Shown here: piece by piece, positions 44,612-52,872 of the stretch
How positions within the stretch are numbered: position 1 is the stretch's first letter
How the letters are laid out: each line of letters begins with the position of its first letter
Source of the DNA: an uncultured Bacteroidales bacterium
GTDB taxonomy: Bacteria > Bacteroidota > Bacteroidia > Bacteroidales > UBA932
DNA length: 64,000 nucleotides
Assembly (NCBI GenBank): GCA_944322815.1
Contig: CALUQB010000008.1
Span: forward strand, 17,935 to 81,934
Direction: 5' to 3'
Notes under the pieces: generated by a model
What the model saw: only the letters and a program-made list of their open reading frames with translations
The model's database searches: none
What the model was told of the DNA's origin: nothing
Position numbers and translations under genes: made by a program

Positions 44612-45649
44612 ATGAAAAAGTCAATATTATTATATTTAACCGTATCTTTGGCCGTGCCTGCGCTTTTCCCGGCCTGCACGCAGAATGATATATTGTACGA
44701 TGTGGACTTCAATGTCACTCTGGCTCCGGAGAATACATATTATGCGGGAGATCCCGTGACTTTCAATTTCGAGGGCGAGGTGGACAACTTGCTTTTCTAC
44801 AGCGGAGAATCAGGACATGAATACCGGTATCGTGACAGATACTCTATAGATCACTCGCTGATAAAGTCTGCTACACTTCATCTTGAAATTCAGCCTCGTT
44901 ATGGTGCAGGTACGCTTGGTGTATGGTATTCCAGCTCCTTTACCGGTCTTGCCGGAAATGACGGAGAGGCGGACCGTGCTACGATGGCTCAGCTCGAAGA
45001 AGGCGGGATGTCCGGATGGACTCCTTTGACTATTTGGGATGATGAGAATAAAGAGACATCTACGGTAACCAGGATAGTGGAATTTGATATCACTCAGGCT
45101 GTAGAGAATTTTGCTCTGGCTTTTCTGTGGGACCACGAAGGTGTTGATCCGGCAGCAGGAACACAGAGGCATTATTGGGTAAACGGAAGCGTATCCATCG
45201 AGGCCGAAGGTTTCGGTACGATAAATACTGACCTCAGCAGTCTGCTTATGACTAGTGTCATGATGAATGAAGAGGAAGAAGATCCGTACCGCAAGAATGA
45301 CGGGAACGGCTCTATCAGATTCGATACTGACCAGGATATCAACTTCCAGGGCTGTGGCGCTAAGGAAAAGTCTTACGCACTGAAAGGCTGGGTAGTCACG
45401 ACTCCGCAGATGCTGAATGCTGTTTCAAATGACACGGGAACAGTCATCAAGAACATGCAGAACTATATGGAGTCGTATTCTTATACTTTTGCAGAGCCTG
45501 GTACCTACACCGTGACTTTCGTCGGCAGGAATGTGAACTATGTCGGCTCCAGCGAACAAATCAAGGAGATGACAGTCACTATTCTCGACAGACCGCTGGA
45601 TGGCGGTGATGGCGCCGGTGAGACAGATCCGGAGACCCCTGCCGAGTAG
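44612..45649 (+). CDS. DUF5017-like surface lipoprotein (probable surface glycan-binding protein)
   Basis: 345 residues with lipobox LFPAC (Cys about 22). The first domain begins DVDFNVTLAPENTYYAGDPVTFNFEGEVDNLLFYSGE, a PKD/Ig-like strand pattern followed by a jelly-roll-like region. This arrangement is seen in DUF5017 proteins encoded after susD in chondroitin-type loci. The C-terminal domain ends EPGTYTVTFVGRNVNYVGSSEQIKEM, another Ig-like repeat, and a flexible Gly/Asp/Glu-rich tail. It is the last gene of the plus-strand arm, closed by a strong terminator. It probably binds glycosaminoglycan at the surface alongside SusD; direct ligand evidence is absent. Confidence 0.78.
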   Translation: MKKSILLYLTVSLAVPALFPACTQNDILYDVDFNVTLAPENTYYAGDPVTFNFEGEVDNLLFYSGESGHEYRYRDRYSIDHSLIKSATLHLEIQPRYGAGTLGVWYSSSFTGLAGNDGEADRATMAQLEEGGMSGWTPLTIWDDENKETSTVTRIVEFDITQAVENFALAFLWDHEGVDPAAGTQRHYWVNGSVSIEAEGFGTINTDLSSLLMTSVMMNEEEEDPYRKNDGNGSIRFDTDQDINFQGCGAKEKSYALKGWVVTTPQMLNAVSNDTGTVIKNMQNYMESYSYTFAEPGTYTVTFVGRNVNYVGSSEQIKEMTVTILDRPLDGGDGAGETDPETPAE

Positions 45650-45680
45650 GCGGACTGACTCTGTTGAGAGTAATTAATAC

Positions 45681-45724
45681 ATTGTTCCGGCAGATCGATA
45701 ATCTGCCGGAACAATCTTTTTATA
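45681..45724 (+). terminator. Terminator of the PL8-susCD operon
   Basis: ATTGTTCCGGCAGAT and its perfect complement, separated by a short loop and followed by CTTTTTAT, 31 bases after the stop of the DUF5017-like gene. Confidence 0.9.
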
Positions 45725-45731
45725 TGCTATT

Positions 45732-45943
45732 TAACGTCAGTTCGACGAATTATTTTACTCAGTACCAGAGACTCCGTCGAACTGACGTTACGATTTCTTC
45801 GAAATCTCTTTACCTTTTACGTGTCACCCCACCTAAATCCTCCCCTACGTATGGGAGGACTTGCCTACGGATTCGTTCCACGAATCCTCTAAAAGAGGTA
45901 GTTCTCTGAAATTCACTCCGTTCTTTTCATCGAACTCACGTTA
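45732..45943 (+). repeat. Dispersed 212-bp structured repeat, copy B
   Basis: Second copy of the element at 4617-4827, same orientation. Differences from copy A are concentrated in predicted loops or make stems better: GGATTCGT/ACGAATCC is perfectly paired here, and CCTCT/AGAGG has an altered loop. That hints at selection on structure rather than on sequence. The 3' end (TTCATCGAACTCACGTTA) runs directly into the 27-bp direct repeat that starts the ATPase cassette, sharing one base. Short frames through this stretch are not credible genes. Confidence 0.9.
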
Positions 45944-45989
45944 TTTATCCGATTCTTTATCGCTAACTCAATATTTTTATGAGTTAGCG
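45943..45989 (+). repeat. Left palindrome / 27-bp direct repeat bracketing the ATPase gene
   Basis: Bases 45943-45969 are identical to 47481-47507. The last part folds back on itself as CGCTAACTC-N11-GAGTTAGCG (45961-45989). Beyond this the right-hand half is degenerate compared with the copy after the gene. It lies upstream of the gene's -7 box. Confidence 0.85.
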
Positions 45990-46011
45990 CGCAAAAATCG
46001 CGAATTTTTCC

Positions 46012-46019
46012 TATTTTTG
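46012..46019 (+). promoter_or_regulatory. -7 box of the ATPase/nuclease gene
   Basis: TATTTTTG fits TAnnTTTG and lies 21 bases before the ATG at 46041, immediately downstream of the left palindrome. This leaves a very short leader and argues against coding sequence extending further upstream. Confidence 0.6.
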
Positions 46020-46040
46020 TACTATGAAAATAGGAAAGCG

Positions 46041-47453
46041 ATGGCAGATACAATTATTGGCAGAGCCACAGAACGGGAAATCTTGCGCCGGTGTATGGAC
46101 TCTGGCGCTCCGGAATTTATAGCCATTTACGGCAGGCGCAGAGTCGGCAAGACATTTCTGATACGTCAGTTTTTCAATGATGCTTTCAGTTTTTATTCCA
46201 CCGGTATCTATCAGGGCACGAAGAGAGAGCAGCTTGGAGCATTCTGTCGTCAACTCAAATATTATTCAGGACGGGAATGGGGGATTCCGAAAGACTGGTT
46301 TGAAGCTTTTGCTCAGCTGAAGGAGTATCTTGAATCTGTCGAAGGTACTGCTCCTGTAGTAGTCTTTCTTGATGAACTGCCGTGGATGGACACGCAGAAA
46401 AGCCGTTTTGTCAAGGCTTTAGAGTATTTTTGGAATTCATGGGGAGCATCGAACGACCGTCTGAAACTGGTAGTTTGTGGCAGCGCAACTACATGGATGC
46501 GTGAAAATGTGCTTTCAGACAAGGGTGGTCTGTACAACAGGACTACGCGCAGCATCTACCTGGCTCCTTTTACCTTGCATGAGACAGAGCAGTACCTCCT
46601 TTCGCGCGGATTCATCTGGAACCGGTATCAGATAGCCGAGTGTTATATGGTTCTCGGTGGTACACCTCTTTATCTCCGGATGCTTGAACGGAATCAAAGC
46701 CTTTCACAGAATGTGGACAGCCTCTTTTTTATCCCTAATGCACCGTTGGCAAGAGAATATGATTTTCTGTTCCGTTCGCTGTTCAAGGACGCTGTCTTGC
46801 ATCGTCAGGTTATAGAAACGTTGGCAGGCAAAGCCTCGGGAATGACGCGTGAAGAGATAGTGAAAGCTACAAAAATTGATGACGGAGGAACATTGACCAA
46901 GGTCTTGCGGAACTTGTGCGATTGTGATTTTATCCGTCAGTATACTGCTTTCGGCAAGAAGGAGCGCGGTATAATCTTTCAATTGACTGATTTGTTTTCC
47001 CTGTTCCACTTGCGGTATGTCAAAGGATATCGCGGACAGGATGAACATCATTGGCAGAATATGATAGATTCACCGTCCCGCAGGGCTTGGAGCGGATATG
47101 CTTTTGAGCAGCTGTGTTTGCACCACATTCGTCAGATCAAGAAGAAACTGGGTATCAGCGGTGTACAAAGCGATGTCTGTGCTTGGAAAGGAGAAAACTG
47201 CCAGATAGATCTGCTGATAGACCGCAGAGACCAGACTGTCAATCTCTGTGAGATGAAGTTTTCTCAGGGTGAGTTTGAAATTACCAGGCAGTATGATGAA
47301 CAATTGCGTAGGCGCGCGGAAATATTCCGCACAGCTACCAAGACCCGCAAGGCTCTGCATAAGACATTTGTCACTACATATGGGTTGAAAAAAAACATGT
47401 ACAGCGGGAATATTCAGAGTGAGGTGGTGCTCGATGATTTGTTCGAAGTGTAA
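46041..47453 (+). CDS. AAA-type ATPase with C-terminal PD-(D/E)XK nuclease-like domain (archaeal-ATPase/DUF234 type)
   Basis: 470 residues. N-terminal ATPase: Walker A GRRRVGKT (31-38) after IIGRATEREILRR, Walker B VVVFLDELPWMD (about 106-117), sensor-like LVVCGSATTWM. A winged-helix linker (about 265-330, with SGMTREEIVKATKIDDGGTLT) follows. The C-terminal domain has GENCQIDLLID and VNLCEMKFS: D390, E404 and K406 in the spacing of a PD-(D/E)XK active site, so it may be a nuclease. Such proteins are multi-copy in many archaea and Bacteroidetes and their function is not established; a link to mobile elements has been proposed for the archaeal ones. A longer frame to 45861 runs through repeat B and is rejected. 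It is bracketed by a direct repeat and lower in GC than its neighbours. Confidence 0.88.
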   Translation: MADTIIGRATEREILRRCMDSGAPEFIAIYGRRRVGKTFLIRQFFNDAFSFYSTGIYQGTKREQLGAFCRQLKYYSGREWGIPKDWFEAFAQLKEYLESVEGTAPVVVFLDELPWMDTQKSRFVKALEYFWNSWGASNDRLKLVVCGSATTWMRENVLSDKGGLYNRTTRSIYLAPFTLHETEQYLLSRGFIWNRYQIAECYMVLGGTPLYLRMLERNQSLSQNVDSLFFIPNAPLAREYDFLFRSLFKDAVLHRQVIETLAGKASGMTREEIVKATKIDDGGTLTKVLRNLCDCDFIRQYTAFGKKERGIIFQLTDLFSLFHLRYVKGYRGQDEHHWQNMIDSPSRRAWSGYAFEQLCLHHIRQIKKKLGISGVQSDVCAWKGENCQIDLLIDRRDQTVNLCEMKFSQGEFEITRQYDEQLRRRAEIFRTATKTRKALHKTFVTTYGLKKNMYSGNIQSEVVLDDLFEV

Positions 47454-47480
47454 ATCTGAAAAAACGCCTTTTTGCATACT

Positions 47481-47548
47481 ATTTATCCGATTCTTTATCG
47501 CTAACTCTGAAAAATAAGGAGTTACCGATAAAAAATCGGATATTTTTC
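47481..47548 (+). repeat. Right palindrome / 27-bp direct repeat after the ATPase gene
   Basis: A nearly perfect inverted repeat: arm TATCCGATTCTTTATCG-CTAACTC (47485-47507) pairs with GAGTTAC-CGATAAAAAATCGGATA (47519-47542) around an 11-base loop and ends in TTTTT, so it can terminate the ATPase transcript. Its first 27 bases repeat exactly at 45943-45969 on the other side of the gene. Confidence 0.85.
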
Positions 47549-47577
47549 TGTTTGATTGTGTCTGTTACAACATTATT

Positions 47578-49179
47578 TTACCACACGAAATCGAACTTGA
47601 TGTCGCGAGGGATATTGTGCGCGTTTACATTGGCGATGTCGGCAGACAGAGCCTCCGGTACGACGGCATATTTTTCGGAGAATGAACGGGCGAAGTCTAT
47701 GTCTCCGGTAGCCTGTGTCTTGATGATCAGACCGGCCCATGCATCGATGGCTTCAAGAGCCTTGTCGTAGTCGATATGATACTGCCCGTCGCTGTTCCTG
47801 GAGAAAGCCCCGTTTTCTTTCATGAAATTGTAGCACATCATGTTGGCCTTTCCGTGCGAAGAAGCCGAGCCGAAGCGCACCGAACGTACAAGTCCGGCTA
47901 TGAAAGTCGTGATGGCATCCTCTTTCGATATCAGCGGAATCTCTTCCATGTCTATAAGACGGCAAACCATGAACAGCCCCAGAATATCGGCTTTCGCCTC
48001 TTCCCAGGTGGTCTTTTCCGCTCCCATGGCTTCATCGACAGAGCCTTTCCCGTTCACTGTCTCCTTCACACCCAGTCCGTGAGCTACTTCATGGAAGGTC
48101 ACGTTCCAGAAGAAAGCCTCGGAGCGCAGGTGTTTCTGCTGGTCAGGTTCGATGAGCAGACGTCCTATAGGCAGGAGAATCTTTCCGAACTTGGCATCCA
48201 TGCTGTTGTGCAGCTGCAGTCTGCGGGCGCCCTTGAGTGCCTGCACCCTGTCATCGTTCGGCAGGTTTATGGCAATGGTCTTGCTTCCGCAGTTGCAGTC
48301 TCCCGAATAGTAGATGGCATCATAAACATTCAGGTCTGAAGACGTTCCTGGCACGAAAGTCTTGTATTCTTCAGGGCAAGGCAGCATCTTCTGCAGCTCG
48401 GGCAGCATCGATACGTATTTGGCCAGCTCCTGACTTCTCTTTTCGTCTTTCAGCAGGATGAAGCATTCGTAAGAAGTCTTCAGCTCGTTCAGTTTGTCAT
48501 CATAGCTTTCTATAGGGCCGATCACTACATCTATCTGGCTGTCTTTCATGTCCATCCATGCCAGGTCACTCTCGAAATAGTCATCCGTGAGGAATGCTTC
48601 GACCCTCTTTGTCAGGTAGTTTTTCAGCCCCTCGTTCTCGGTGATGGCAGCTGCCTCAGTCAGATAGCGGCACACCAGATCCAGGTCCTCCCGATACTCG
48701 TCACGGTACCATACGCATTTCAGCGCCCCGTTTTCATCCCTTCTGATGACAGTGTACGGGCTGAGTTTGTCAGGATCATCGAAAGCCTCCCATTCCTCGG
48801 CTGTCATGTCTGCCGGGTAGTAGTTCGCCCCGAGAGGCTTCTCGCCGTAGCCAGGAACGAACGGAGCATTGTCCTCCAGCCTGTCCCATGGTCCGTAATT
48901 GATCATGGCGAAATCTTTCATTGCCTGCCGGTCGATCACATCCATCTCTTCCTTGTCGCCGAAAGTCTGTTTCCAGAACATCCCGTCGATCACTTTCCCG
49001 GCTTCGCGAAGCAGGTTCAGCACTTGTCTGTCCTTGTCGGACAATCCGTCTATCAGAGCCGATTTCACTTCGAAAGTCGCGTACTCGTCGACCTTCGCCT
49101 GCAAAGCGGTATCTTCCTGAGTCTGGCAGGACGCAGCCAGTGCAACTGCTCCTGCCAATGTCAAAATGATTTTGTTCAT
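47578..49179 (-). CDS. M49-like (dipeptidyl-peptidase III family) lipoprotein metallopeptidase
   Basis: 533 residues with lipobox LAASC near the start. The zinc site is FHEVAHGLG (about 362-370) and the third ligand region EEAKADILGLF lies about 30 residues later, the arrangement of family M49/Nudix-associated Bacteroidetes peptidases. The His-Glu motif here is the five-residue HEVAH form rather than the six-residue HEXXGH of classical DPP III. YPADMTAEEWEAF and SPYTVIRRDENG in the N-terminal half are shared with that group. It probably removes dipeptides from peptides in the periplasm. The gene is convergent with the ATPase gene and divergent from nothing nearby; tpiA lies 88 bp upstream in the same direction. 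Confidence 0.83.
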   Translation of the reverse strand: MNKIILTLAGAVALAASCQTQEDTALQAKVDEYATFEVKSALIDGLSDKDRQVLNLLREAGKVIDGMFWKQTFGDKEEMDVIDRQAMKDFAMINYGPWDRLEDNAPFVPGYGEKPLGANYYPADMTAEEWEAFDDPDKLSPYTVIRRDENGALKCVWYRDEYREDLDLVCRYLTEAAAITENEGLKNYLTKRVEAFLTDDYFESDLAWMDMKDSQIDVVIGPIESYDDKLNELKTSYECFILLKDEKRSQELAKYVSMLPELQKMLPCPEEYKTFVPGTSSDLNVYDAIYYSGDCNCGSKTIAINLPNDDRVQALKGARRLQLHNSMDAKFGKILLPIGRLLIEPDQQKHLRSEAFFWNVTFHEVAHGLGVKETVNGKGSVDEAMGAEKTTWEEAKADILGLFMVCRLIDMEEIPLISKEDAITTFIAGLVRSVRFGSASSHGKANMMCYNFMKENGAFSRNSDGQYHIDYDKALEAIDAWAGLIIKTQATGDIDFARSFSEKYAVVPEALSADIANVNAHNIPRDIKFDFVW

Positions 49180-49198
49180 GATTCCTTTTCTTTTTGAA

Positions 49199-49242
49199 AA
49201 ATTCAGAGGCTGGTCAAAACCTGAATTTTGGCGCAGCCTCTG
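49199..49242 (-). terminator. Terminator of tpiA
   Basis: On the minus strand CAGAGGCTG, inner CCAAAA/TTTTG pairing and CAGCCTCTG, followed by AATTTTT. It lies 25 bases after the tpiA stop codon, so the M49 gene downstream probably has its own promoter. Confidence 0.75.
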
Positions 49243-49266
49243 GAAATCTTCACGGGGTATCCGCTT

Positions 49267-50019
49267 TTAGTATGACAACGCGATGGCGATGAAGTCATCG
49301 GCTTTCAGAGCCGCACCTCCGATCAGGCCACCGTCGATATCAGGGCATGCGAACAGTTCCTTTGCGTTGGACGGTTTGCAGCTGCCGCCGTAGAGAATGG
49401 TGATTTCCTCGGCGAGGGTTCCGAATTTCTCTGCCACGACTTTCCTGATGCATGCGTGGATCTCCTGAGCCTGCTCTGCAGTAGCGGTCTTGCCGGTACC
49501 GATAGCCCATACCGGCTCGTAAGCGATGATCACTTTGGCCATTTCTTCTGCAGAAAGAGTGTAGAGCACATTCTTTATCTGTTCTGTGACTACGTCGAAA
49601 TGACGGCCGGCCTCACGCTCGTCCAGGTTCTCGCCTACACAGAAGATAGGGGAGAGGCCGTGCGCGATGGCGAGTTTCACTTTCTCCACGAGAGTTGTGT
49701 CCGTTTCTCCATAGTACTGCCTTCTCTCTGAGTGTCCCAGAATAGTATATTCGCATCCTGCCGATACGAGCATGTCGGCAGAGACTTCTCCTGTATATGC
49801 TCCTTTCTCCTTATCTGCGCAGTTCTGTGCAGACAGCCCTATTACCGAACCTTTGATGGCTTCGGCCACAGGTACCAGATGAGTGAACGGCGGAGCGATG
49901 ATGAGTTTTACCGAAGCAGGAACTTCGGATGATTTGGCTGCTACAGCCTTTGCAAGTTCGACACCTTCGGCCACTGTCGTGTTCATTTTCCAGTTGCCGG
50001 CTACAATTTTCTTTCTCAT
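49267..50019 (-). CDS. tpiA: Triosephosphate isomerase
   Basis: A 250-residue TIM-barrel glycolytic enzyme interconverting dihydroxyacetone phosphate and glyceraldehyde-3-phosphate. Catalytic residues are all present: GNWKMN (Lys, about 12), ILGHSERR (His, about 96), [15 protein letters not shown] with the general base Glu (about 169) and the phosphate loop, then YGGSCKPSN. Length is standard. A TAAATTTG box (minus strand) lies about 60 bp upstream. There are no related glycolytic genes beside it. Confidence 0.98.
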   Translation of the reverse strand: MRKKIVAGNWKMNTTVAEGVELAKAVAAKSSEVPASVKLIIAPPFTHLVPVAEAIKGSVIGLSAQNCADKEKGAYTGEVSADMLVSAGCEYTILGHSERRQYYGETDTTLVEKVKLAIAHGLSPIFCVGENLDEREAGRHFDVVTEQIKNVLYTLSAEEMAKVIIAYEPVWAIGTGKTATAEQAQEIHACIRKVVAEKFGTLAEEITILYGGSCKPSNAKELFACPDIDGGLIGGAALKADDFIAIALSY

Positions 50020-50078
50020 GATTATGATTACCTTAATACTTAAATATAGTTTGATATTGTATTTCTGTTTTCCGCGCG

Positions 50079-50086
50079 CAAATTTA
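50079..50086 (-). promoter_or_regulatory. -7 promoter box of tpiA
   Basis: TAAATTTG on the minus strand matches TAnnTTTG, about 60 bases upstream of the tpiA ATG. The -33 partner is weak. Confidence 0.5.
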
Positions 50087-50117
50087 ATAATTTATTTGAG
50101 AAATCGGATTCCCTGTA

Positions 50118-50543
50118 TCATCTCAGAACCCTGACTATTACTCCGATCCTGTATGACTGGTTCCACAGTCTGATCACATCCGCATCCGTCCCCGGTTCCT
50201 GGACCTCGAATTTCAGTCCTGTCCTGGATTTGGTATCCGTATCCGTAGTGTAAACTATGTCTGCCTGGATTTCGGTCCCGGGTTCCGGCATGCTGTAGCA
50301 CCTGAGTACGAAATAGTCTGCCATATTGTCGTCAGTCACCCAGAATTCCTTCCGTTCTTCATTGAAGCCGGTCTGGAAATTCCTTTCATCATATTTCACC
50401 ACATAGTTTCCCTTGACCATCAGTCCGATATCGTTGTTGTTACGGAGCTTGTCGATTTCTGGCCCTTTTACGCATCCGGCGATTGCCGTCAGGCCGAAGG
50501 CCAATATTGCCGCAGGCAGTATGTTTTTAATAGCAGTTTTCAT
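50118..50543 (-). CDS. Small hypothetical lipoprotein
   Basis: 141 residues with a clear lipoprotein signal (MKTAIKNILPAAILAFGLTA then IAGC, Cys about 23). The mature part is short beta-strands (GLMVKGNYVVKYDERN, FWVTDDNMADYFVLRCYS, IQADIVYTTDTDT, GLKFEVQEPG, YRIGVIVRVLR), suggesting a small beta-sandwich. I do not recognise a family. The start is placed at the ATG at 50543; an earlier start at 50576 would put a charged non-signal segment in front and overlap the metalloprotease gene. It follows the M6 metalloprotease gene by 29 bp, so the two are probably one operon and possibly one surface system. Confidence 0.72.
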   Translation of the reverse strand: MKTAIKNILPAAILAFGLTAIAGCVKGPEIDKLRNNNDIGLMVKGNYVVKYDERNFQTGFNEERKEFWVTDDNMADYFVLRCYSMPEPGTEIQADIVYTTDTDTKSRTGLKFEVQEPGTDADVIRLWNQSYRIGVIVRVLR

Positions 50544-50572
50544 ATCCGAAATCGTGTATTTTCTCCGGCATG

Positions 50573-52816
50573 TCATTTTCCGTCAGCTATGGTTATGGTT
50601 TTGGTGACGATGCTTTTGCTGCCGTCATCGTAGAATATTTCCGCTTTCATTTCCCCGGATGCGGCAGGAGTATAGTAGCAGCTGCCGTCCACGGAAATTT
50701 CATGCCCGTCCATGTACCAGACGATTTCTTCGGCATCGTATGCATTGTACAGTCTCAGAGGGAATCCCGTTCCTGCAGGGTAGGTCCCGTCGCTGTTCTT
50801 CTCCACATAGCCGAGATAAATGAACGGACAGTTCTGGTCGCGTGAACGTCTGGTGGTGAAGTTGCATGCCGTTTCCTTGCTTTGCGAGCCGTTCCCTTCG
50901 AACATGATGTCGCATCTGTAAGGAGTCAGGGGCGTGAGTCCTTCGATGACGACGGCATACCGGTTCCCTTGATACGGGCTGACTTTCACTGTCCTGTATT
51001 CATCGTTCCCTGAGCTTTTCTTCCATCTTACAGTCGCTTCTCCGGTGTATCCTGCATCCGATGTCCATGAAATGATGGCAGCATCCTGGTAAATCTCCGA
51101 TGATACTTCAGCCGGACTTGGCAGTTCTCCGGTGAATTCGCTGACAGTCAGTCTGATGCTGTCGCCGTCACGTTCTATTCCGGAAATGGCCAGCGGAGAA
51201 GCTGTCCCGCTCCAGAAGACGAATGCCGGGTCGGTGAGGGCTGAGAAAGACGTGTACTCAGATGATGCCGTTATGTACGGGTAGAATACTTTGGATACGT
51301 TCTGCGGAAGACGGTATGCTGTATTGCGTACGGACGGATCGGCTTCTATCAGATCGGCGCACTGGTGCTGCGGGTTGCAGTTCACTTCGTTGTATTTCCA
51401 TCTGTCTTCTGCAGTCAGGCTGCCGTATGTTGACGAAAAATCCGCATTGTTCACGGATCTGTCCATGTGGTATATGAGCAGTCCGCTTCCTCCTATGTAT
51501 TCGTCCCATCCTTCTGCCGCCCGGCATTCGAAAAGGAAATATTCGCCGTCCGTGTCGGTCTCCATTTTATAGTATTGACCGTTCCGGTCAATGGGTTCGA
51601 GTACGTGCGTGCCTGCGGTAAGGGGGATGGCCTCGAATATGCCGAGTTCATCGCGTTCGGGGGCGTTGAAATTCGGAGGAGTGTTCCCTCCGTTGTTCAG
51701 GTTCCCTCCATCCATCAGTGCGGTGGAGCCCCATAGTGCATCCGCCTGGCCTCCGCTCTGCTCATAGTCCGTGTCGTAATAGTCCGACAGCCCGAGTGTG
51801 TGGCTGAACTCGTGGCAGAAAGTGCCTATGCCTGCTATCCGGTACTGGTTCGACGAGCCTGAAATGCGGCTGAGTTCTGCCGTGCAGGCGTATCTGTTGA
51901 TGGTCTTCCCGTCCAATGTCAGGTTTATTCCGGCTCCGTCCTTTATGTACCAGGCATGGGACCATATATGGTTTTCTCCTGCTCCTTCGGCTTCATCGCC
52001 TCCGGCGAAAAATACGAAGACATTGTCTACCTCCCCGTCTCCGTCATCATCGTATTTCGAAAAATCTATCCGGGTGTCAGCCAGCTTGCAGGCTTCAGCT
52101 ACCATGTCGGCGGCGTGCATATCGCTGCCATTTCCGTCATTCGCCCCGTAGTAGGCATAGCCTTGGGAAAGGGTGACGATTTCGCTTACGTCGAAAGAGA
52201 AAGAGAACAGGCCTTTGAACTGGTCGTTGAAATAGTCCATGGCCGACCCTGTAGCTCCGTTCTGGCTGTAGCCGGGTTCGGTGAGCATTTTCACGAAGGA
52301 TTCCCTGGTATTCGAAGCATCGAATTTCAGGTCGGCGAACTGGGCGAGAATGACTATGCCGTGTTTCCCGGTGGCGGCATTTTCATTTTTGGTGACCGGC
52401 CCGCAGGCAGCTTTCGTGCGGACCAGGATATTGTCTCCGGACCGGACATCGGCCGTGCGTCTTGCGGCGGAGGCCGCAGTCCTGAGCTTGTCATACGGGA
52501 TGATACGGCTGGCAGCCATGATTCCGGCCGGGACGCTGCCTCCGATGCGGTAGTCCGTCAGGGCTTTCATCCCGTCACTGTCGTAGACGGCATAATGATA
52601 CCATCCGTCGGCAGTCTGGCCTATGGCACATCCGTCCGCCGTAGTGAATATTTTCATGAATTCATCTCCGGCAAGCCGTGCCGTGAAACAGGTCCCGTCA
52701 GGCTGGTATACCGTGAAGTCTCCATGTATGGCAGGGCGAGCACAGATGTCCAGGGCCGTCAGCAGTCCTGTGGCAACGATCAATGCAAGCCCTGTTTTCA
52801 GCAACCGATTCTTCAT
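50573..52816 (-). CDS. Secreted M6-family metalloprotease
   Basis: About 747 residues with signal peptide MKNRLLKTGLALIVATGLLT. The catalytic domain has a M6 (immune inhibitor A-like) zinc motif GTFCHEFSHTLGLSDYYD (about 332-349), preceded by the DDDGDGEVDNVFVFFAG calcium/strand block (about 262-278) and followed by ALWGSTALMDGGNL. This fits a zincin secreted outside the cell. The C-terminal third holds a FnIII-like domain (AAIISWTSDAGYTGEATVRW) and a second Ig-like region. The start is set to the ATG at 52816; the longer frame to 52867 lacks a signal peptide and crosses the divergent promoter. It could process surface or host proteins; that is inference. Confidence 0.88.
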   Translation of the reverse strand: MKNRLLKTGLALIVATGLLTALDICARPAIHGDFTVYQPDGTCFTARLAGDEFMKIFTTADGCAIGQTADGWYHYAVYDSDGMKALTDYRIGGSVPAGIMAASRIIPYDKLRTAASAARRTADVRSGDNILVRTKAACGPVTKNENAATGKHGIVILAQFADLKFDASNTRESFVKMLTEPGYSQNGATGSAMDYFNDQFKGLFSFSFDVSEIVTLSQGYAYYGANDGNGSDMHAADMVAEACKLADTRIDFSKYDDDGDGEVDNVFVFFAGGDEAEGAGENHIWSHAWYIKDGAGINLTLDGKTINRYACTAELSRISGSSNQYRIAGIGTFCHEFSHTLGLSDYYDTDYEQSGGQADALWGSTALMDGGNLNNGGNTPPNFNAPERDELGIFEAIPLTAGTHVLEPIDRNGQYYKMETDTDGEYFLFECRAAEGWDEYIGGSGLLIYHMDRSVNNADFSSTYGSLTAEDRWKYNEVNCNPQHQCADLIEADPSVRNTAYRLPQNVSKVFYPYITASSEYTSFSALTDPAFVFWSGTASPLAISGIERDGDSIRLTVSEFTGELPSPAEVSSEIYQDAAIISWTSDAGYTGEATVRWKKSSGNDEYRTVKVSPYQGNRYAVVIEGLTPLTPYRCDIMFEGNGSQSKETACNFTTRRSRDQNCPFIYLGYVEKNSDGTYPAGTGFPLRLYNAYDAEEIVWYMDGHEISVDGSCYYTPAASGEMKAEIFYDDGSKSIVTKTITIADGK

Positions 52817-52830
52817 AATGAAAAAAATAT

Positions 52831-52838
52831 TACCTTTG
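52831..52838 (+). promoter_or_regulatory. -7 promoter box of the PCMD-like gene
   Basis: TACCTTTG on the plus strand, exact consensus, 34 bases before the ATG at 52873 and divergent from the M6 metalloprotease gene. Confidence 0.55.
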
Positions 52839-52872
52839 TCATGGCAACCATCTGCATATTTAGTCATTTTTT

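Noticed and set aside
45664-45909. 81-codon open frame after the DUF5017-like gene
   Set aside because: It runs through the terminator and the structured repeat B and has no family resemblance; stems and loops explain the sequence.
45861-46040. 60-codon N-terminal extension of the ATPase gene
   Set aside because: It consists of repeat B, the left palindrome and the -7 box; the family begins at the ATG at 46041.
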